Shown here: piece after piece, positions 25,280-34,309 of the stretch
How the letters are laid out: each line of letters begins with the position of its first letter
Position numbering within the stretch: the first letter of the stretch is position 1
DNA from: Gp13-AA77 sp035578005
Lineage (GTDB): Bacteria > Acidobacteriota > Terriglobia > UBA7540
DNA length: 64,000 nt
Direction of reading: 5' to 3'
Assembly (NCBI GenBank): GCA_035578005.1
Contig: DATJYK010000444.1
Coordinates: 1 to 64,000, forward strand
The notes under the pieces: generated by a model
The model's input: only the letters and a program-made list of their open reading frames with translations
Databases searched by the model: none
What the model was told of the DNA's origin: nothing
Made by a program: the position numbers and the translations under genes

Positions 25280-26218
25280 ATGAACGAAAACGAACTGAAC
25301 CCGACCGCAGTCAGCGAAGCCCCTGATGCCGGGGCAACGCCTGCCGAGCCAGCATCCGCCGAGGGCGCGCCCGAAGGGATCTCCACCGGCAAGCGAGCCA
25401 CGCGTTCCCTCGCCGGGCCGCCGCCGGTGAAGCTCGAAGTGTACGAGGGTCCGCTTGACCTTTTGCTTGACCTGATCCGCAAGCAGGAACTCGACATCTA
25501 CGACATTCCTATTGCGCGCATCACCCAGCAGTACCTTAGCTATCTTCGCGCCTGCGACGAGCTCAACATTGACCTCGGCGGCGAGTTCGTGTTCATGGCG
25601 GCGACGCTGATCTACATCAAGTCCCGCATGCTGCTACCGCCAGACCCGAACGCCACGCCGGAGGAATTGGAGGACCCGCGCGCCGAGTTGGTGCACCGCC
25701 TGCTCGAGCACGAGCAGTTCAAGAACGCCGCCCAGATGCTGCAATCAAAGCTGGAGGTCGAAGAGGCCATGTGGTCAGAGCCGGGCATCGGCGAGTTTGC
25801 CGAAGCCGAGGATGAGCCTGGCCTTGCGGTCTCCGTCTTTGACCTCATCTCTGCCTTCCGCCAGATTCTGGAGCGAGCCAAGTCGCGTCCCACGATGGCC
25901 ATCCGCGCGGATGAGATCACCATGGCCGAAATGATCGAGCATGTTCGTGAAGTGCTCCGCAGCCACAATGCTCCTGTGCGGCTTGACGATCTGGCCGCCG
26001 GCTTCCTCGCCCGCCAGGCGCTGGTGGCGCTGCTGCTGGCCTTGTTGGAGCTGGTGCGGTTGGGCGCGGTGCTTCTGCGGCAGAAGGAGCTGTTCGCGCC
26101 CATTACCATTCAGCGGTCGAAGGCTTTTGACGAGGTTATGGCCGGCGCAAACCGGGACGCGCTGGAAGCGGCGCTGGAGGAAAGCTTAGGTGTAGAAGCG
26201 TCCGACGAAGGACAATGA
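25280..26218 (+). CDS. scpA: Segregation and condensation protein A
   Basis: A 312-residue kleisin subunit of the SMC-ScpAB condensin complex. After an acidic, Ala/Pro-rich leader of about 45 residues it has the family N-terminal domain (VKLEVYEGPLDLLLDLIRKQ, ELDIYDIPIARITQQYLSYL) and the AATLIYIKSRMLLPPDP helix. The C-terminal winged-helix part (LVALLLALLELVRLGAVLLR, QKELFAPITIQRS) would bind the SMC head. The usual partner scpB does not follow. Confidence 0.92.
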   Translation: MNENELNPTAVSEAPDAGATPAEPASAEGAPEGISTGKRATRSLAGPPPVKLEVYEGPLDLLLDLIRKQELDIYDIPIARITQQYLSYLRACDELNIDLGGEFVFMAATLIYIKSRMLLPPDPNATPEELEDPRAELVHRLLEHEQFKNAAQMLQSKLEVEEAMWSEPGIGEFAEAEDEPGLAVSVFDLISAFRQILERAKSRPTMAIRADEITMAEMIEHVREVLRSHNAPVRLDDLAAGFLARQALVALLLALLELVRLGAVLLRQKELFAPITIQRSKAFDEVMAGANRDALEAALEESLGVEASDEGQ

Positions 26219-26268
26219 GGGTGCGAGTGATAGCTGGAACCGAAGAACGTACTTTCAGTGGCCGCGTG

Positions 26269-26568
26269 GAAAACCCGTGGATTCCCGCTGCCCACCTTCG
26301 CGGAGACAGGCTTCACGGGAATGACCGCGCTAAGATGGAATTTCTAATTTCAGAGACTTTCACCCACGAAGAGGCACATGGTTGGATGTTGAGGCTCTCT
26401 TCCCAACGCCGTCATTCCCGCGAGGAGGCATATCGCTGGATCTTGAGGCTCTCTTCCTAACGGCGTCATCATTCCCGCGAGGAGGCCTATCGTCGTTGCT
26501 GTTGTTGGATCTTGAGGCTCTCTTCTTAACGCCGTCATTCCCGCGAAGGCGGGAATCCACGGGTTTTC
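26269..26568. repeat. 300-bp element with perfect 20-bp terminal inverted repeats
   Basis: GAAAACCCGTGGATTCCCGC at 26269-26288 is the exact complement of 26549-26568. The interior holds three tandem units beginning GAGGCTCTCTTC (26391, 26445, 26514), each followed by CGTCATTCCCGCGA. It fills the gap between scpA and sthA. No gene is present in it. It has the layout of a miniature inverted-repeat element. Confidence 0.8.
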
Positions 26569-26593
26569 AGGTAACGACAAGGCACCGTCTACC

Positions 26594-27982
26594 ATGGAAA
26601 ACTATGACCTGTTAGTGATCGGTTCGGGCCCCGGAGGACAGCGCGCGGCTATCCAGGGGGCTAAGTGCGGCAAGCGGGTGGCGGTGGTGGAAGCTCGCGA
26701 GGTGCTGGGCGGCGTGTGCGTGAACACCGGCACGATTCCCAGCAAGACCACGCGGGAGGCCGTACTTCACCTTTCCGGCTATCGCTACCAGGGCATCTAC
26801 GGCATCAATTACCGCGTGAAGGAAAAGATCAGCATGTCGGATCTTGTCTTCCGCGTGCAGCACGTGATCAAGACCGAAATCGACGTGACCCAGGCCCAAT
26901 TGGCGCGGAACGGCATCGATCTTATGTACGGCAGAGCCAGCTTTGTTGACCCACAGACGATTCGGGTTGAGAACTCGCGAGGGGCGTCTGAGTACAAGGC
27001 TAATCACGTCATCATCGCTGTAGGCACCAAACCGGCGGTTTCCCCGAAGGTGCCCATCAACGGCCGCACCATCGTCAATAGCGACCAGATCCTGCAGATG
27101 CCAGAAATTCCCAAGAGCATGATCGTGGTCGGTGGCGGAGTGATCGGGGTTGAATATACCTGCATGTTCGCCACTCTGGGCGTGCGCCTGGTGCTGGTGG
27201 AAAAACGCCCGCGCCTGCTGGAATTTGCCGATGCCGAGATCGTGGAGGCGCTTTCCTACCACCTTCGAGACAGCCGCGTGACGCTGCGCCTGAACGAGGA
27301 GGTGGAGAGCGTGGAAGAGGCGCCCGACGGCAAGGTGGTGGCGAACCTGGAGAGCAAGAAGAAGATTTCGGGCGACGCGCTTCTGTACGCGGTGGGAAGA
27401 CAGGGCAATGTGGATGGGCTTAAGCTGAGCGCGGCCGGGATCGAAGCGGACAACCGGGGGCGCATTCCGGTGGACGCGAATTTTCTCACCCGAACGCCCA
27501 ATATCTACGCGGTAGGCGACGTAATCGGGTTTCCCAGCCTGGCCTCGGTTTCCATGGAGCAGGGCCGCATTGCCGCGGCGCATGCCTTTGGCCTCCCGGT
27601 GCACTCCAACCCCGCGACCTACCCGTACGGAATTTTTACCATTCCCGAAATTTCCTTTATCGGCAAAACGGAAGAGCAATTGACCGATGAGGACGTGCCC
27701 TACGAGGTGGGCATCGCCTACTACCGCGAGATCGCGCGAGGGCAGATCCGGGGCGACACCACGGGGCGACTGAAGCTGGTATTCCATCGTGAGACGAAGG
27801 AGCTGTTGGGAACGCACATTATCGGCGAGGGAGCCTCAGAGCTGCTGCACATCGGCCAGGCCGTGATGATCCTGAAGGGAACGGTGGAGTATTTTGTGGA
27901 CGCGGTCTTCAATTATCCCACTCTGGCGGAGTGTTACAAAGCAGCCGCCTTTAATGGGCTAAACAAGCTGGCAAGACTTTAA
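26594..27982 (+). CDS. sthA: Soluble pyridine nucleotide transhydrogenase
   Basis: A 462-residue flavoprotein of the disulfide-reductase family. It transfers hydride between NADPH and NAD. FAD binding is shown by IGSGPGGQRAAIQGAKCGK and YAVGDVIGFPSLAS, and the NAD(P) site by VVGGGVIGVEYTCMFATLG. The redox motif of lipoamide dehydrogenase is CxxxxC, but here it is Cys42-VNTG-Thr47 (GGVCVNTGTIPSKT), the single-Cys form typical of SthA. The length matches the family. The short spacing to the 300-bp element means its promoter is within or beside that element. Confidence 0.9.
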   Translation: MENYDLLVIGSGPGGQRAAIQGAKCGKRVAVVEAREVLGGVCVNTGTIPSKTTREAVLHLSGYRYQGIYGINYRVKEKISMSDLVFRVQHVIKTEIDVTQAQLARNGIDLMYGRASFVDPQTIRVENSRGASEYKANHVIIAVGTKPAVSPKVPINGRTIVNSDQILQMPEIPKSMIVVGGGVIGVEYTCMFATLGVRLVLVEKRPRLLEFADAEIVEALSYHLRDSRVTLRLNEEVESVEEAPDGKVVANLESKKKISGDALLYAVGRQGNVDGLKLSAAGIEADNRGRIPVDANFLTRTPNIYAVGDVIGFPSLASVSMEQGRIAAAHAFGLPVHSNPATYPYGIFTIPEISFIGKTEEQLTDEDVPYEVGIAYYREIARGQIRGDTTGRLKLVFHRETKELLGTHIIGEGASELLHIGQAVMILKGTVEYFVDAVFNYPTLAECYKAAAFNGLNKLARL

Positions 27983-28268
27983 GGCCAGAGACGAGAGATC
28001 AGAGACGAGAGACAAGTGACAAGAATCGGGTGATCGGGTAATCGGGCCATCGGGTGATCGAATTGCCGAGACAGATGAGAAGCCAGACGTAAGAAGGCAA
28101 GTAACGAATGGCAGGAAACGTCCCGCAGGCAGACATGAGTATGAAGGCGAGAGTTGAAACAACCCTCGACTTTCGATCTCGAGTCGGCCTTCGTCGTTGC
28201 CGCTAATCAATCGCCCGATCACCCGATCGCCCGATTACTTGTCTCTCGTCACTTGTCACTCGTCACTG
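27983..28268. repeat. Long inverted repeat of low-complexity GAGAGACAAG and ATCGGGTGATCGGG units
   Basis: The left arm (27985-28065) contains CAGAGACGAGAGACAAGTGA followed by several ATCGGGTGATCGGG units. The right arm (28207-28264) is the complement: CGCCCGATCACCCGATCGCC, then TTGTCTCTCGTCACTTGTCA. The arms could pair over about 60 bp around a 140-nt loop. The same building blocks appear at 10240-10378 and 39700-39760. Confidence 0.75.
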
Positions 28269-28284
28269 CCTTTCAGGAGTTGAT

Positions 28285-29184
28285 ATGGCGCTGAACGTTG
28301 GAGTACTGGCGGCCGAACACGTGGCCGCAGGGTTGGTGGAAGGCCACCGGTTGGTCAAGTCGCTGCGCATGTTGGATGCGGAGAGCAAAGGGGACGCGCT
28401 CCAGTCGATGCCCGCAGAACAGATTGCGCGCAGCATGTGCGAGCTCATCGAGGCGGTGCGGCAGGGTCAGCCTCTGCAGACTGTGGGCGTCGGCTTTCCG
28501 GGAATCATTCGAGGGGGTGTCGTGCAGGAATCCCCCAACCTCCAACAGGTTAAGGGATACGACCTCGGCGCGGCTCTCTGCGCCATGCTCAGCGAACGCG
28601 GCATAACGGCCAAAGCCGTGATCTTCAACGATGCGGACGTGATGGCGGCCGGGATCGCGGCCACCCGTGGACAATTGCATCGGGTGGTGCGCGCGTGGAC
28701 GCTCGGCAACGGCATCGGATTTGGACGCTATCCGTGGGTGGCGGGAATTTGGGAAGGCGGTCACTCGGTGGTTTCGCTTGATCCCAAAGAGCACTATTGC
28801 GGTTGTGGCGGACAGGGCCATCTGGAAGGCATCATGGGCCACCGCGCCATGCGCCTGCGTTTTCTTGACCTGGAGCCGGAGGAAATCTTTGCCAACGCTG
28901 CGAACGGCGACGAACGCTGCGAGGCTTTTGTGAAACTGTGGCATCGCGCCCTCGCCGCCGCCACGGCTACCAGCGTCCACATGGATGGGCCTGGGGAGTT
29001 TTACGTGACGGGACAAAACGCGCGCTTCGTTGACCTCGCCAGGCTTGATCTCTACCTTCACGATTTCGTCAAGATGTCGCCGCTGCAGGGCACCCGGTTC
29101 GAAGTGGTGGCCACCAGCGACGAGGTGGGCGTGATCGGAGCTGCGGTGAACGCCGAACGCTTTGTGGCCGGAGAATCGAAATAG
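28285..29184 (+). CDS. ROK-family protein with degenerate kinase motifs
   Basis: A 299-residue ROK (repressor, ORF, kinase) protein without an N-terminal helix-turn-helix. The catalytic Asp is kept in FNDADVMAAG and the ROK zinc site is recognisable in GHSVVSLDPKEHYCGCGGQG. Two departures are visible: the N-terminal ATP-phosphate loop is LNVGVLAAEHVAAG instead of DxGGT, and the last zinc Cys (GCxE) is His (GHLEG). It may be a weak or non-catalytic sugar-binding protein. CAGGAGT precedes the ATG. A nucleotidyltransferase gene follows by 8 bp. Confidence 0.75.
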   Translation: MALNVGVLAAEHVAAGLVEGHRLVKSLRMLDAESKGDALQSMPAEQIARSMCELIEAVRQGQPLQTVGVGFPGIIRGGVVQESPNLQQVKGYDLGAALCAMLSERGITAKAVIFNDADVMAAGIAATRGQLHRVVRAWTLGNGIGFGRYPWVAGIWEGGHSVVSLDPKEHYCGCGGQGHLEGIMGHRAMRLRFLDLEPEEIFANAANGDERCEAFVKLWHRALAAATATSVHMDGPGEFYVTGQNARFVDLARLDLYLHDFVKMSPLQGTRFEVVATSDEVGVIGAAVNAERFVAGESK

Positions 29185-29192
29185 GGCAGGCT

Positions 29193-29495
29193 ATGAGCCG
29201 CGTGAACATCGAAGTCCCGCATGACAAGATTGAAGAATTCTGCCGCAGGCACTACATCGCAAAGTTGTCATTCTTCGGATGTATCCTGCGCGATGATTTT
29301 TCGTCAGGCAGCGATGTCGATGTACTGGTGGAGTTCAAGCCGGGACACGTACCAGGCCTGGCTTTTTTTTCGATGGAGAGCGAACTTAGCGGAATCCTCG
29401 GTCGCAAGGTCGACTTGCAGACCCCGCAGTTCTTAAGCCGCCACTTCCGAGACGAAGCGCTTCGCGAGGCGGAGGTGCATTACGTCGCGCCGTGA
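29193..29495 (+). CDS. MNT-type nucleotidyltransferase antitoxin-like protein
   Basis: A 100-residue minimal nucleotidyltransferase (MNT) domain. The signature GSxxRG...SDxD appears as FFGCILRDDFSSGSDVDVLV: the metal Asp41 and Asp43 are intact, but the Ser of the GS pair is Cys30. MNT proteins act as antitoxins by adenylylating a HEPN toxin encoded just downstream. The downstream HEPN gene here is reduced to fragments, so the MNT gene may be a survivor without function or may have another role. Confidence 0.82.
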   Translation: MSRVNIEVPHDKIEEFCRRHYIAKLSFFGCILRDDFSSGSDVDVLVEFKPGHVPGLAFFSMESELSGILGRKVDLQTPQFLSRHFRDEALREAEVHYVAP

Positions 29496-29598
29496 TCCGT
29501 CGGCGCGGATGCGCCACATGCTCGAGCGGCAGATCGTCGCCCGTGATGTTCCCGCTCTGATCAGCTCTCTTGAAAAGATCGTCCCAGCATCGGATTGA
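29479..29598 (+). pseudogene. Internally deleted HEPN (DUF86-type) toxin remnant
   Basis: The frame overlapping the MNT end encodes TSRRDPSARMRHMLE, the usual N-terminus of DUF86 HEPN toxins, and then jumps directly to ARDVPALISSLEKIVP, which resembles their C-terminus. Only 39 codons remain of about 110. The position expected for the initiator (before TSRRDP) is ATT, not ATG. The deleted middle would hold the catalytic RxxxxxH motif. The toxin is therefore inactive by both start-codon loss and in-frame deletion. Confidence 0.7.
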
Positions 29599-29714
29599 TG
29601 AGCGCACTCTGCGGCGGGCTGCCCTCACTTCTGCGACAAGTTTTCCTTCTCGGCTGAGCCGCGCTTGGTTTATGCTTTGCTACCTTGCGAAATTCCTTCG
29701 GAGGTTGCAATACT

Positions 29715-32700
29715 ATGCGTATTCTTCGTCTGCGTCTGGCGCTCTGCGCGTTGCTGAGCCTGGCTTTCTGCGGCGTTGGACTGACGCAGCAATACCCGCA
29801 GTCTCTTTATCAGGAAATGCGCTGGCGCATGATTGGACCCTTGCGCGGGGGCCGAACGCGCGCGGCGACGGGCGTTCCCAGCCAGCCGAATGTGTTCTAC
29901 ATCGGCCAGGTCAATGGGGGAGTTTGGAAATCGGACGATTACGGCCGGACGTGGAATCCCATCTTTGACAGCCAGCCAACGCAATCGATCGGTGCCATTG
30001 CAGTGGCTCAATCAGATCCCAACATCGTGTACGTTGCGAGCGGCGAAGGCTTGCAGCGTCCTGACTTGTCAGTGGGAGACGGCATCTACAAATCGACCGA
30101 TGCGGGCAAGACGTGGACGCATCTCGGCCTGCGCGATGGTCAGCAGATTCCTGCGCTCGCCATCGATCCGCGCGATCCGAATCGCGTGTTTGCCGCGGTG
30201 CTCGGTCATCCTTACGGAGCGAACGAAGAGCGCGGCGTCTTCCGCTCCGCGGACGGCGGGCAAAGCTGGCAGAAGGTTCTTTACAAGGATGAGAACACAG
30301 GCGCGTCTGACGTAGAGATCGATCCCGCAAATCCTGACGTCGTTTACGCCTGCCTGTGGCGCGCGCGCCAGGGACCCTGGGAAGACGGCAATTCGTACGG
30401 CGGCGCTGGCGGAGGCATTTTCAAGTCAACCGACGGCGGCGCCAATTGGAACAAGCTCGCCGGCGGACTGCCGGACGATCTGGTGCAAGCCTACGTTGCA
30501 ATCGCACCGAGCGACACGCGGATACTCTATTCGAGCCTGGCGACCTCTCACGGGACAGCCCTGTATCGCACCGACGACGGTGGCGAGCACTGGTCCCGTA
30601 CGACTACTGATCCGCGGCCGACCGTGCGCATCGGCGGTGGCGATCTCGCCGTGCCCAAGGTTGACCCCAAGAATCCGGACGTTGTCTACACCACCAGCAC
30701 GGTCACCTGGCGCTCCGCTGATGGCGGAAAAAGCTGGACGGGCATTCGCGGTGCGCCTGGCGGCGATGACTACCAGAACATCTGGATCAACCCGAACAAC
30801 CCAGACACCATTCTGCTGGTGAGCGACCAAGGCGCGATTGTTACCGTCAACGGCGGCGTCACGTGGAGTTCCTGGTACAACCAGCCGACCGCGCAGTTCT
30901 ACCACGTGATTACCGACAATCAGTATCCTTACCGCGTTTACGGCGGCCAGCAGGAAAGCGGTTCTGTAGGAACTGCGAGCCGCGGCAACGACGGAGAGAT
31001 CACCTTCCGCGAGTGGCATCCGGTGGGCGTCATCGAGTACGGCTACGTCGCGCCGGACCCGCTGCATCCCGACATTGTCTACGGCGCCGGTCGATCGGAG
31101 GTTTCGAAGTTCGATTGGGTCACCGGACAGGTGCAGAACGTGACGCCGATTCCGGTGCGCAGCGAAAAGTACCGCGCTGATCGCACCGAGCCCGCCATGT
31201 TTTCGCCGATCGATCCCCACATTCTCTATTACGCCACCAATTTTCTGTTTAAGACGACGGATGGCGGGCATTCCTGGCAGACCATCAGCCCCGACCTTAC
31301 GCGTGAGCAGCCGGGCATTCCCGCGAGTCTCGGCGACCTTGCCGCGAAAGATCCCAACGCCGCTAGAGTGCGCGGCGCGATCTACGCGCTCGGTCCGTCG
31401 TTCCAAAGTGTGAATACGCTGTGGGCTGGCACTGATGACGGTCTCATCTGGATTACGCGTGACGGCGGACAGAATTGGAACAACATTACGCCGCCGGAGC
31501 TGACTCCGTGGAGCAAGGTCACTCAGATTGCTGCGTCGCACTTCGACTTCCGCTCTGCTTACGCCTCTGCCAGTCGATTTCGAATTGATGACCTACATCC
31601 TTACATCTACCGCACGCACGACGGCGGCAAGAGCTGGCAGAAGATCGTCACAGGGTTGCCTGAAAGCGGGCCTGTCGACACGGTGCGCGAAGATCCCGTG
31701 GAGAAGGGGTTGCTGTTTGCCGGCACGGAAAATGCCGTCTGGGTTTCGTTTGACGACGGCGACCACTGGCAATCCTTGCAACTCAATTTGCCGCACACAT
31801 CGATGCGCGACCTCTGGATTCACGATAGTGATTTGATTGTCGCCACTCACGGCCGCTCTTTCTGGGTTCTGGATGACATCACACCGCTGCGGCAGATTGC
31901 CGACGCGGCGTCTCATTCGGATGCCTACCTGTTCAAGCCCGCGCCGGCTTACCGCGTGCGGCGCAGTACGAATACCGATACGCCGCTGCCACCTGACGAA
32001 CCCGCCGGCCAGAATCCGCCCGACGGCGCGATCATTGACTATTCTCTCGGCCAGGCTGCTTCGGGTGCTGTCACGGTTGAAATCCTCGATTCAGGCGGCA
32101 AAGTGGTTCGCCGCTATTCGAGCACTGACAAGCCTGAAATGAGCGAAGAAGAGATGAAGAAGACCGTCGCCGTTCCGCTTTACTGGGTTCGCATGCCTAA
32201 GATTCTTTCCGCCGAGGCCGGCATGCATCGCTGGGTTTGGGATCTTCACTACGCTGCGCCCAAATCGGCGCGATACGAATATCCGATCTCTGCGGTGCCG
32301 CATGACACTCCGCGCTTGCCGCAAGGTCCCACAGCGCTTCCGGGCCAATACACGGTGCGGCTCACCGCAGCCGGCCAAAGTTACTCGGCGCCGCTGACCA
32401 TCAAATTGGATCCCAGAATCAAAACCTCATCCGCGGACCTTCAGGAACAATTCGAACTCGCAACACGCCTCGCCGCCATGATGGACGGCAGTTACGAAGC
32501 GCTTGGCGAAGCCCGTCCGCTTCTTGATCAACTGCAAAAGCTATCCAAGCAGCAGGCAAGCGGACCGTTGGCAGAACCAGTCAATGCGCTTTTGAAAAAG
32601 GTCACCGCGCTGGTCGGCAGGTCTGGCGGCTTTTTCGCGCCTCCATCGCCCGAAGTGACGCTCTCTCGAGTGAGTGGCGAAGTGGCGGCGCTTTACGGCC

Positions 32701-32912
32701 AAATCGAGGCCGCCGATGCTGGTCCTACTGCTTCGCAGACTTCCGCTGCGTCCGACATTGCGAAGGATTTCTCAGATGTCCAGGCCCGCTGGAACGAAGT
32801 GAAGACCACTGATCTTCCGACGCTCAACCGCCAATTAAGCGGCGCTGGGCTGCCCGAAATTCACTTGCGCGCAGAATCTCAACCGGCCACGGAGCAGGAA
32901 GACCTGGAGTAG
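29715..32912 (+). CDS. Exported BNR/VPS10-type beta-propeller protein (sialidase-like fold)
   Basis: A 1065-residue protein with a Sec signal (MRILRLRLALCALLSLAFCG). The first 720 residues carry about ten Asp-box repeats of the S/T-x-D-x-G-x-x-W type (GGVWKSDDYGRTW, IYKSTDAGKTW, FRSADGGQSW, FKSTDGGANW, FKTTDGGHSW and others), making a double propeller like VPS10/sortilin or xyloglucanase-type proteins. A C-terminal beta-sandwich plus helical segment follows. Annotation as glycosyl hydrolase is common for this family, but no catalytic pair can be assigned. It is convergent with mutY. Confidence 0.8.
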   Translation: MRILRLRLALCALLSLAFCGVGLTQQYPQSLYQEMRWRMIGPLRGGRTRAATGVPSQPNVFYIGQVNGGVWKSDDYGRTWNPIFDSQPTQSIGAIAVAQSDPNIVYVASGEGLQRPDLSVGDGIYKSTDAGKTWTHLGLRDGQQIPALAIDPRDPNRVFAAVLGHPYGANEERGVFRSADGGQSWQKVLYKDENTGASDVEIDPANPDVVYACLWRARQGPWEDGNSYGGAGGGIFKSTDGGANWNKLAGGLPDDLVQAYVAIAPSDTRILYSSLATSHGTALYRTDDGGEHWSRTTTDPRPTVRIGGGDLAVPKVDPKNPDVVYTTSTVTWRSADGGKSWTGIRGAPGGDDYQNIWINPNNPDTILLVSDQGAIVTVNGGVTWSSWYNQPTAQFYHVITDNQYPYRVYGGQQESGSVGTASRGNDGEITFREWHPVGVIEYGYVAPDPLHPDIVYGAGRSEVSKFDWVTGQVQNVTPIPVRSEKYRADRTEPAMFSPIDPHILYYATNFLFKTTDGGHSWQTISPDLTREQPGIPASLGDLAAKDPNAARVRGAIYALGPSFQSVNTLWAGTDDGLIWITRDGGQNWNNITPPELTPWSKVTQIAASHFDFRSAYASASRFRIDDLHPYIYRTHDGGKSWQKIVTGLPESGPVDTVREDPVEKGLLFAGTENAVWVSFDDGDHWQSLQLNLPHTSMRDLWIHDSDLIVATHGRSFWVLDDITPLRQIADAASHSDAYLFKPAPAYRVRRSTNTDTPLPPDEPAGQNPPDGAIIDYSLGQAASGAVTVEILDSGGKVVRRYSSTDKPEMSEEEMKKTVAVPLYWVRMPKILSAEAGMHRWVWDLHYAAPKSARYEYPISAVPHDTPRLPQGPTALPGQYTVRLTAAGQSYSAPLTIKLDPRIKTSSADLQEQFELATRLAAMMDGSYEALGEARPLLDQLQKLSKQQASGPLAEPVNALLKKVTALVGRSGGFFAPPSPEVTLSRVSGEVAALYGQIEAADAGPTASQTSAASDIAKDFSDVQARWNEVKTTDLPTLNRQLSGAGLPEIHLRAESQPATEQEDLE

Positions 32913-32926
32913 GCTCCATGGGTAGT

Positions 32927-34117
32927 CTATATCTGGCGCGCGATTTTACGAGCGAGCTCAGAAACAGGCGCGCCTCCAAAGTTCGACAGCTTGAGCCAGC
33001 GGATGCCATGGCTGCGCGGAGCGGCGAGCTCAACGTGGTACGCGCGCACTTCAATGTCACGATAGGTGACGCTATGGCGAAGGCGAACCAACTGCGCGCC
33101 AACCGAAATCTTGTCTGACGCTGTTTGGCGAGTGTCGCTTGTGTCTACGCTTTCCAAGTCGGGATCACAGGCCAACGGAGCTGTCGTGCAAAGCGTAGCG
33201 ATCTTGGTCTGAAGCAGTGCGCGCGCATGCGCCGGTGAGCGGCCAAATGCCGAGGGAAAGTTCCACAAGTCAGACATTAAGCCCTCATCGAGGCCGCGCA
33301 CGAGCATGACGGCTCTTGAGGCGCCTTCCAGTTCTGGATCAGCATCAGCACTGCAGCCGGGCCGAAAGATCACAGCGGCCGCAAGGTGATGCTGCTCGGT
33401 GGCGCGTCGCGGACGTGCTGACGGGAATGCTTCGGGCGTGCCCAAGCGGTGCGCGCGGCACCAGGGGCGAACAGGGCAAGACAGACAGCGAGGCGATCGC
33501 GGCAGGCAGATCGTCTGGCCGAGTTCCATCAGGGCTTGATTGAACTCGCCGGGATGCCGCTCCGAGAGCAGATCACGCAGCCTCACTTCGACGGCCTTGC
33601 GGAAGCGCGCCTCGGCCAGGCCCCCCTTGCGCGCGTCGATCCGTGCCGCGACTCGCGCCACGTTGCCGTCCAGCACGGCCAGCCGCGCGTCGTAGGCAAT
33701 GCTGAGCACAGCGGCTGCAGTGTAACTGCCAACACCAGCGAGCGAGCGGGCTTCAGCAAGCCTCGCCGGAAATCTGCCGTCGAACTCCTCTACCATCTTC
33801 CTGGCGGCAGCGTGCATGTGCCGAGCGCGGCGATAATAACCAAGACCAGACCAAAGGCGAAGCACTCGATCGAGGCGGGCACGCGCCAGTTCAGAAACCG
33901 TAGGAAACGTCTTCAGAAAGCGGCGGTAATACGGAATGACCGTTGCAATCTGTGTCTGTTGCAGCATGATTTCCGAAACCCAGATTGCGTATGCGTCTCG
34001 CGTTTCCCGCCATGGAAGCGGGCGGTGTGTGCGGCGATACCACGTGAGGAGCGCTCGCCGCAGAGGCAAGATTGATGCAGTTGATGGCTCATCGGCGCGT
34101 GGGTGTGAAGAGGGCAT
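32927..34117 (-). CDS. mutY: A/G-specific adenine DNA glycosylase
   Basis: A 396-residue base-excision repair enzyme removing adenine opposite 8-oxoguanine. The catalytic Glu49 lies in WVSEIMLQQTQ, the helix-hairpin-helix is LAGVGSYTAAA and the catalytic Asp150 is in AVLDGNVARV. The 4Fe-4S cluster ligands Cys204, Cys211, Cys214 and Cys220 have the normal Cx6Cx2Cx5C spacing. A C-terminal MutT-like domain (about residues 240-390) recognises 8-oxoG. The gene is complete. Confidence 0.93.
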   Translation of the reverse strand: MPSSHPRADEPSTASILPLRRALLTWYRRTHRPLPWRETRDAYAIWVSEIMLQQTQIATVIPYYRRFLKTFPTVSELARARLDRVLRLWSGLGYYRRARHMHAAARKMVEEFDGRFPARLAEARSLAGVGSYTAAAVLSIAYDARLAVLDGNVARVAARIDARKGGLAEARFRKAVEVRLRDLLSERHPGEFNQALMELGQTICLPRSPRCLSCPVRPWCRAHRLGTPEAFPSARPRRATEQHHLAAAVIFRPGCSADADPELEGASRAVMLVRGLDEGLMSDLWNFPSAFGRSPAHARALLQTKIATLCTTAPLACDPDLESVDTSDTRQTASDKISVGAQLVRLRHSVTYRDIEVRAYHVELAAPRSHGIRWLKLSNFGGAPVSELARKIARQI

Positions 34118-34127
34118 CGGTAGGAAG

Positions 34128-34309
34128 TCAGAAGTAAGGAGTCAGGAGTCAGAAGTCAGAAGAAAGAAGTCAGAAGCCAGAAGTAAGAGACATGACACTT
34201 GCTTCTTACTTCTTACTTCTTACTTCTCACCTCTTACTTCGTATCCTGCTTTCTGGCTTCTGACTCCTTGCTTCTGGCTTCTGACTCCTGACTTCTTTCT
34301 CCTGCTTTT
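34128..34309. repeat. Low-complexity inverted repeat of GTCAGAAGT and ACTTCTGAC units
   Basis: The left arm (34128-34190) is AAGTCAGAAGTAAGGAGTCA-like and the right arm (34200-34308) is the complement, with TTCTTACTTC and GGCTTCTGACTCC repeated several times. The arms can pair into a long hairpin. It separates mutY from the VWA gene to the right, and both are on the minus strand. Confidence 0.75.

Noticed and set aside
24570..25283. Open frame across the repeats between trpS and scpA
   Set aside because: It is made almost wholly of two copies of the same repeat and overlaps trpS.
26612..27817. 401-codon frame antisense to sthA
   Set aside because: It is rich in His/Arg with no domain. sthA on the other strand is unambiguous.
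30426..31541. 371-codon frame antisense to the BNR propeller gene
   Set aside because: It is a mirror of the repetitive Asp-box coding sequence without independent support.
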